Shown in pieces: positions 6,625 through 8,255 of a stretch of DNA of 8,255 bases. The notes under the pieces are model-generated. The model worked only from the letters and a program-made list of their open reading frames with translations, was not told the DNA's origin and searched no databases. The translations under genes and the position numbers were made by a program. The stretch covers positions 1-8,255 of the forward strand of contig JAHEEB010000036.1 in assembly GCA_024640925.1 (NCBI GenBank). The letters run 5' to 3'. This stretch comes from Bacteroidota bacterium. GTDB taxonomy: Bacteria > Bacteroidota > Bacteroidia > Bacteroidales > UBA10428. The number at the start of each line of letters is the position of its first letter. Position 1 is the stretch's first letter.

Positions 6625-8255
6625 TTATAACTGTATATTCGTTATTTTTGTTGTTTCGATATTAATACCTGGCAAAACGTAATACACATCAAGTAAAGGG
6701 TAAGTATCGCCACCTAATGCAAAATCAAGCCATAATCTGGGCATTTCCGGGTAATCTTGAGCAGCAATGTTTTGCCAGTTTGATCGTTCTGATTCAGGGA
6801 TAGTTTTTGCGACAGTGGTTGCTGATGATGCATCAGCTCTCATAAAATTCTGAACCTCCCATACAAAAATACCTAGCCAAGGCTCGCTTGGATATACAAT
6901 TGTACCATTCAAGCTATTATCTGATAACTTTATGGCATACCAATCAGGCGCTAAGTAATAAATTGCTCTTATAGGGGGGAAGCCAAATATTTTTGTAGTT
7001 GCATTCTTACGCTGAAATTCCAATGAAGGTTGAGAGTAAATTAGCCAATCTGCAGTACTTTTCCAACTTTCAGGTATATGAGTTTCAAATTGTATAAGAG
7101 ATAATGAGCTAGAATTATGCTCATTTGAAAGTATTTCATAATAATCCAGTATTTCATCGTTTATTGTCACATTTATTATTTGAAGGGAGATGTCCCTTGC
7201 TTTTCCATCAAATGAGTTTTTTAAAACAGTCCATTTCTCCGAAAAACTATTGTATTTGCTGGTTTTAAAGTAATATTCATATTTTATTTTCGAAGAGACA
7301 GTATCTTTAAATGATATTTTATAAACCTCATTATTGCTTAGAAAACCAGCAGATAAATCATATTCAAATATATCATAAGTGCTATTATAACTGGACAAAG
7401 AATGCATGGTTATTTCAGTTTTTACATTTTTAATTTCAACTACCGGATTATACATTTCAAACCATTTTTGTGCTTTAATATTCTTGAACTTGATATAACC
7501 CTTCTGATATTCTTCCTCCAGATAATTAAACTGTCTGTTTAATGGATACATAAAATCCACATCACTATCAACGATGGTATCGCTGAATGTAACAGTAGAT
7601 CCTGTAACTATTTTTTGTGCAAGGGTTTCAGTAAACAGTTCATTGCATTTTTCCCAGCTAACCTTATTATTTTGACTAACATACCAATCGATTGAAACAG
7701 AAAGATTGTATTCTTTGTTTGGAGATAATAAACCAAAACAATTTAAATAGATTAATGAATCACTGACAATATTCTGGCTTAATCCAACCTGATTGCCATT
7801 TAAATTCATTTGATATGTCAAGTCATATTTGAAATAAACATCTTCGTCTGACTCAGGAAGGATAACTTCACTTTCGGGAACATAATTAACTTTTAATTCG
7901 GGACGATAAAATAAATCAGCATTTATTTGGCTATTACCCGGATTTTTAAGTGCCTTTTTAGGTAATAATTGATTAAAAAGATCGAATTCAAGTTCAGATG
8001 ATACTGTTTTTAAAAAACGCCAATTTTTAGCGTCAGGAATCTTATTAGATAGTGGCGAATAATACCAACTTCCATAAACACAAAATTTAATTTTACCATT
8101 ATTATTAAAATAACCATTTGGTTTTATTTTGACCACCGGCTCATTAGCACTATTTTTGGTAAATTTAAAAATTATAGAAGTTCTCTGATTATTAATCAGG
8201 CAAACTACACTATCATAATCTAAATAATAATAAATATTATCCTCTTCTTTTGGAG
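6625..8255 (-). CDS. Unrecognised aromatic-rich, probably beta-rich protein (5' end outside window)
   Basis: The frame is open from the TAA at 6625-6627 to the right edge. A GTG at 8136 could be a start, but about 39 open codons precede it (PKEEDNIYYYLDYD and on), so the gene is probably truncated by the window. The visible ~542 residues are rich in Tyr, Trp, Phe, Asn and Ser, with short alternating patterns typical of beta-sandwich domains (GSWYYSPL, VSIDWYVSQNN, YEYYFKTSKY). The C-terminal ~130 residues look like a more conserved block: FGFPPIRAIYYLAPDWYAI, SEPWLGIFVWEVQNFMRAD, MPRLWLDFALGGDTYPLLD. I recognise no family, and a signal peptide cannot be judged without the N terminus. Sampled 60-base lines run about 25-32% GC, compared with about 37-50% in lines of the neighbouring operon. 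That suggests a different origin. It is separated from the operon by the ATPase remnant and is not likely to be part of it. Confidence 0.7.
   Translation of the reverse strand, partial: PKEEDNIYYYLDYDSVVCLINNQRTSIIFKFTKNSANEPVVKIKPNGYFNNNGKIKFCVYGSWYYSPLSNKIPDAKNWRFLKTVSSELEFDLFNQLLPKKALKNPGNSQINADLFYRPELKVNYVPESEVILPESDEDVYFKYDLTYQMNLNGNQVGLSQNIVSDSLIYLNCFGLLSPNKEYNLSVSIDWYVSQNNKVSWEKCNELFTETLAQKIVTGSTVTFSDTIVDSDVDFMYPLNRQFNYLEEEYQKGYIKFKNIKAQKWFEMYNPVVEIKNVKTEITMHSLSSYNSTYDIFEYDLSAGFLSNNEVYKISFKDTVSSKIKYEYYFKTSKYNSFSEKWTVLKNSFDGKARDISLQIINVTINDEILDYYEILSNEHNSSSLSLIQFETHIPESWKSTADWLIYSQPSLEFQRKNATTKIFGFPPIRAIYYLAPDWYAIKLSDNSLNGTIVYPSEPWLGIFVWEVQNFMRADASSATTVAKTIPESERSNWQNIAAQDYPEMPRLWLDFALGGDTYPLLDVYYVLPGINIETTKITNIQL

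Noticed and set aside
6438..6665. Plus-strand open frame of 75 codons starting within the heptamer repeat
   Set aside because: Its Pro/Ser/Thr-rich translation is the antisense of the G-rich tract and the RecA-like remnant, and it runs into the end of the neighbouring gene. The minus-strand reading explains the sequence better.

Overview
The window looks like chromosomal DNA of a member of the Bacteroidota. The evidence is its AT-richness, the near absence of Shine-Dalgarno sequences before starts, one good match to the Bacteroidetes-type promoter (TTG, 19 bases, TAnnTTTG-like), and proteins that resemble families common in that phylum. No tRNA, rRNA, CRISPR array, transposase or integrase was seen. 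Two genes are cut by the window edges.

Layout, left to right. (1) 3-710, plus strand: the C-terminal part of a larger conserved protein of unknown function, with its start beyond the left edge. (2) 711-824: a short convergent gap with a 7-bp hairpin. (3) 825-1301, minus: a DinB-fold putative metalloprotein with its own recognisable promoter at 1338-1367. (4) 6315 down to 1477, minus: a tight three-gene operon. It is transcribed as an ~895-residue helical protein resembling the DUF6493 family, then a 452-residue protein with a C-terminal SWIM zinc finger (start and stop overlap as ATGA), then a ~263-residue protein I do not recognise (four-base gap). (5) 6316-6624: an unusual junction region. 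It holds a degenerate GTGANNN heptanucleotide repeat, a G-rich tract on the minus strand able to form a quadruplex, and a 49-codon remnant of the C-terminal end of a RecA/RadA-like ATPase with no start codon. (6) 6625-8255, minus: most of a low-GC, aromatic-rich, probably beta-rich protein of unknown function, with its start beyond the right edge.

The main point of interest is the three-gene operon. SWIM proteins and DUF6493-type helical proteins recur together in bacteria, in my recollection often with a MoxR AAA+ ATPase and a VWA protein, in systems of unsettled function. Here neither partner is in the window. A possible motor-ATPase relic lies just upstream instead, but it is a RecA/RadA-type fragment, not MoxR. 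The operon may be a compact version of such a system, and the third gene a candidate new component. The large gene also carries two adjacent stem-loops near its 3' end, one with a perfect 13-bp stem.
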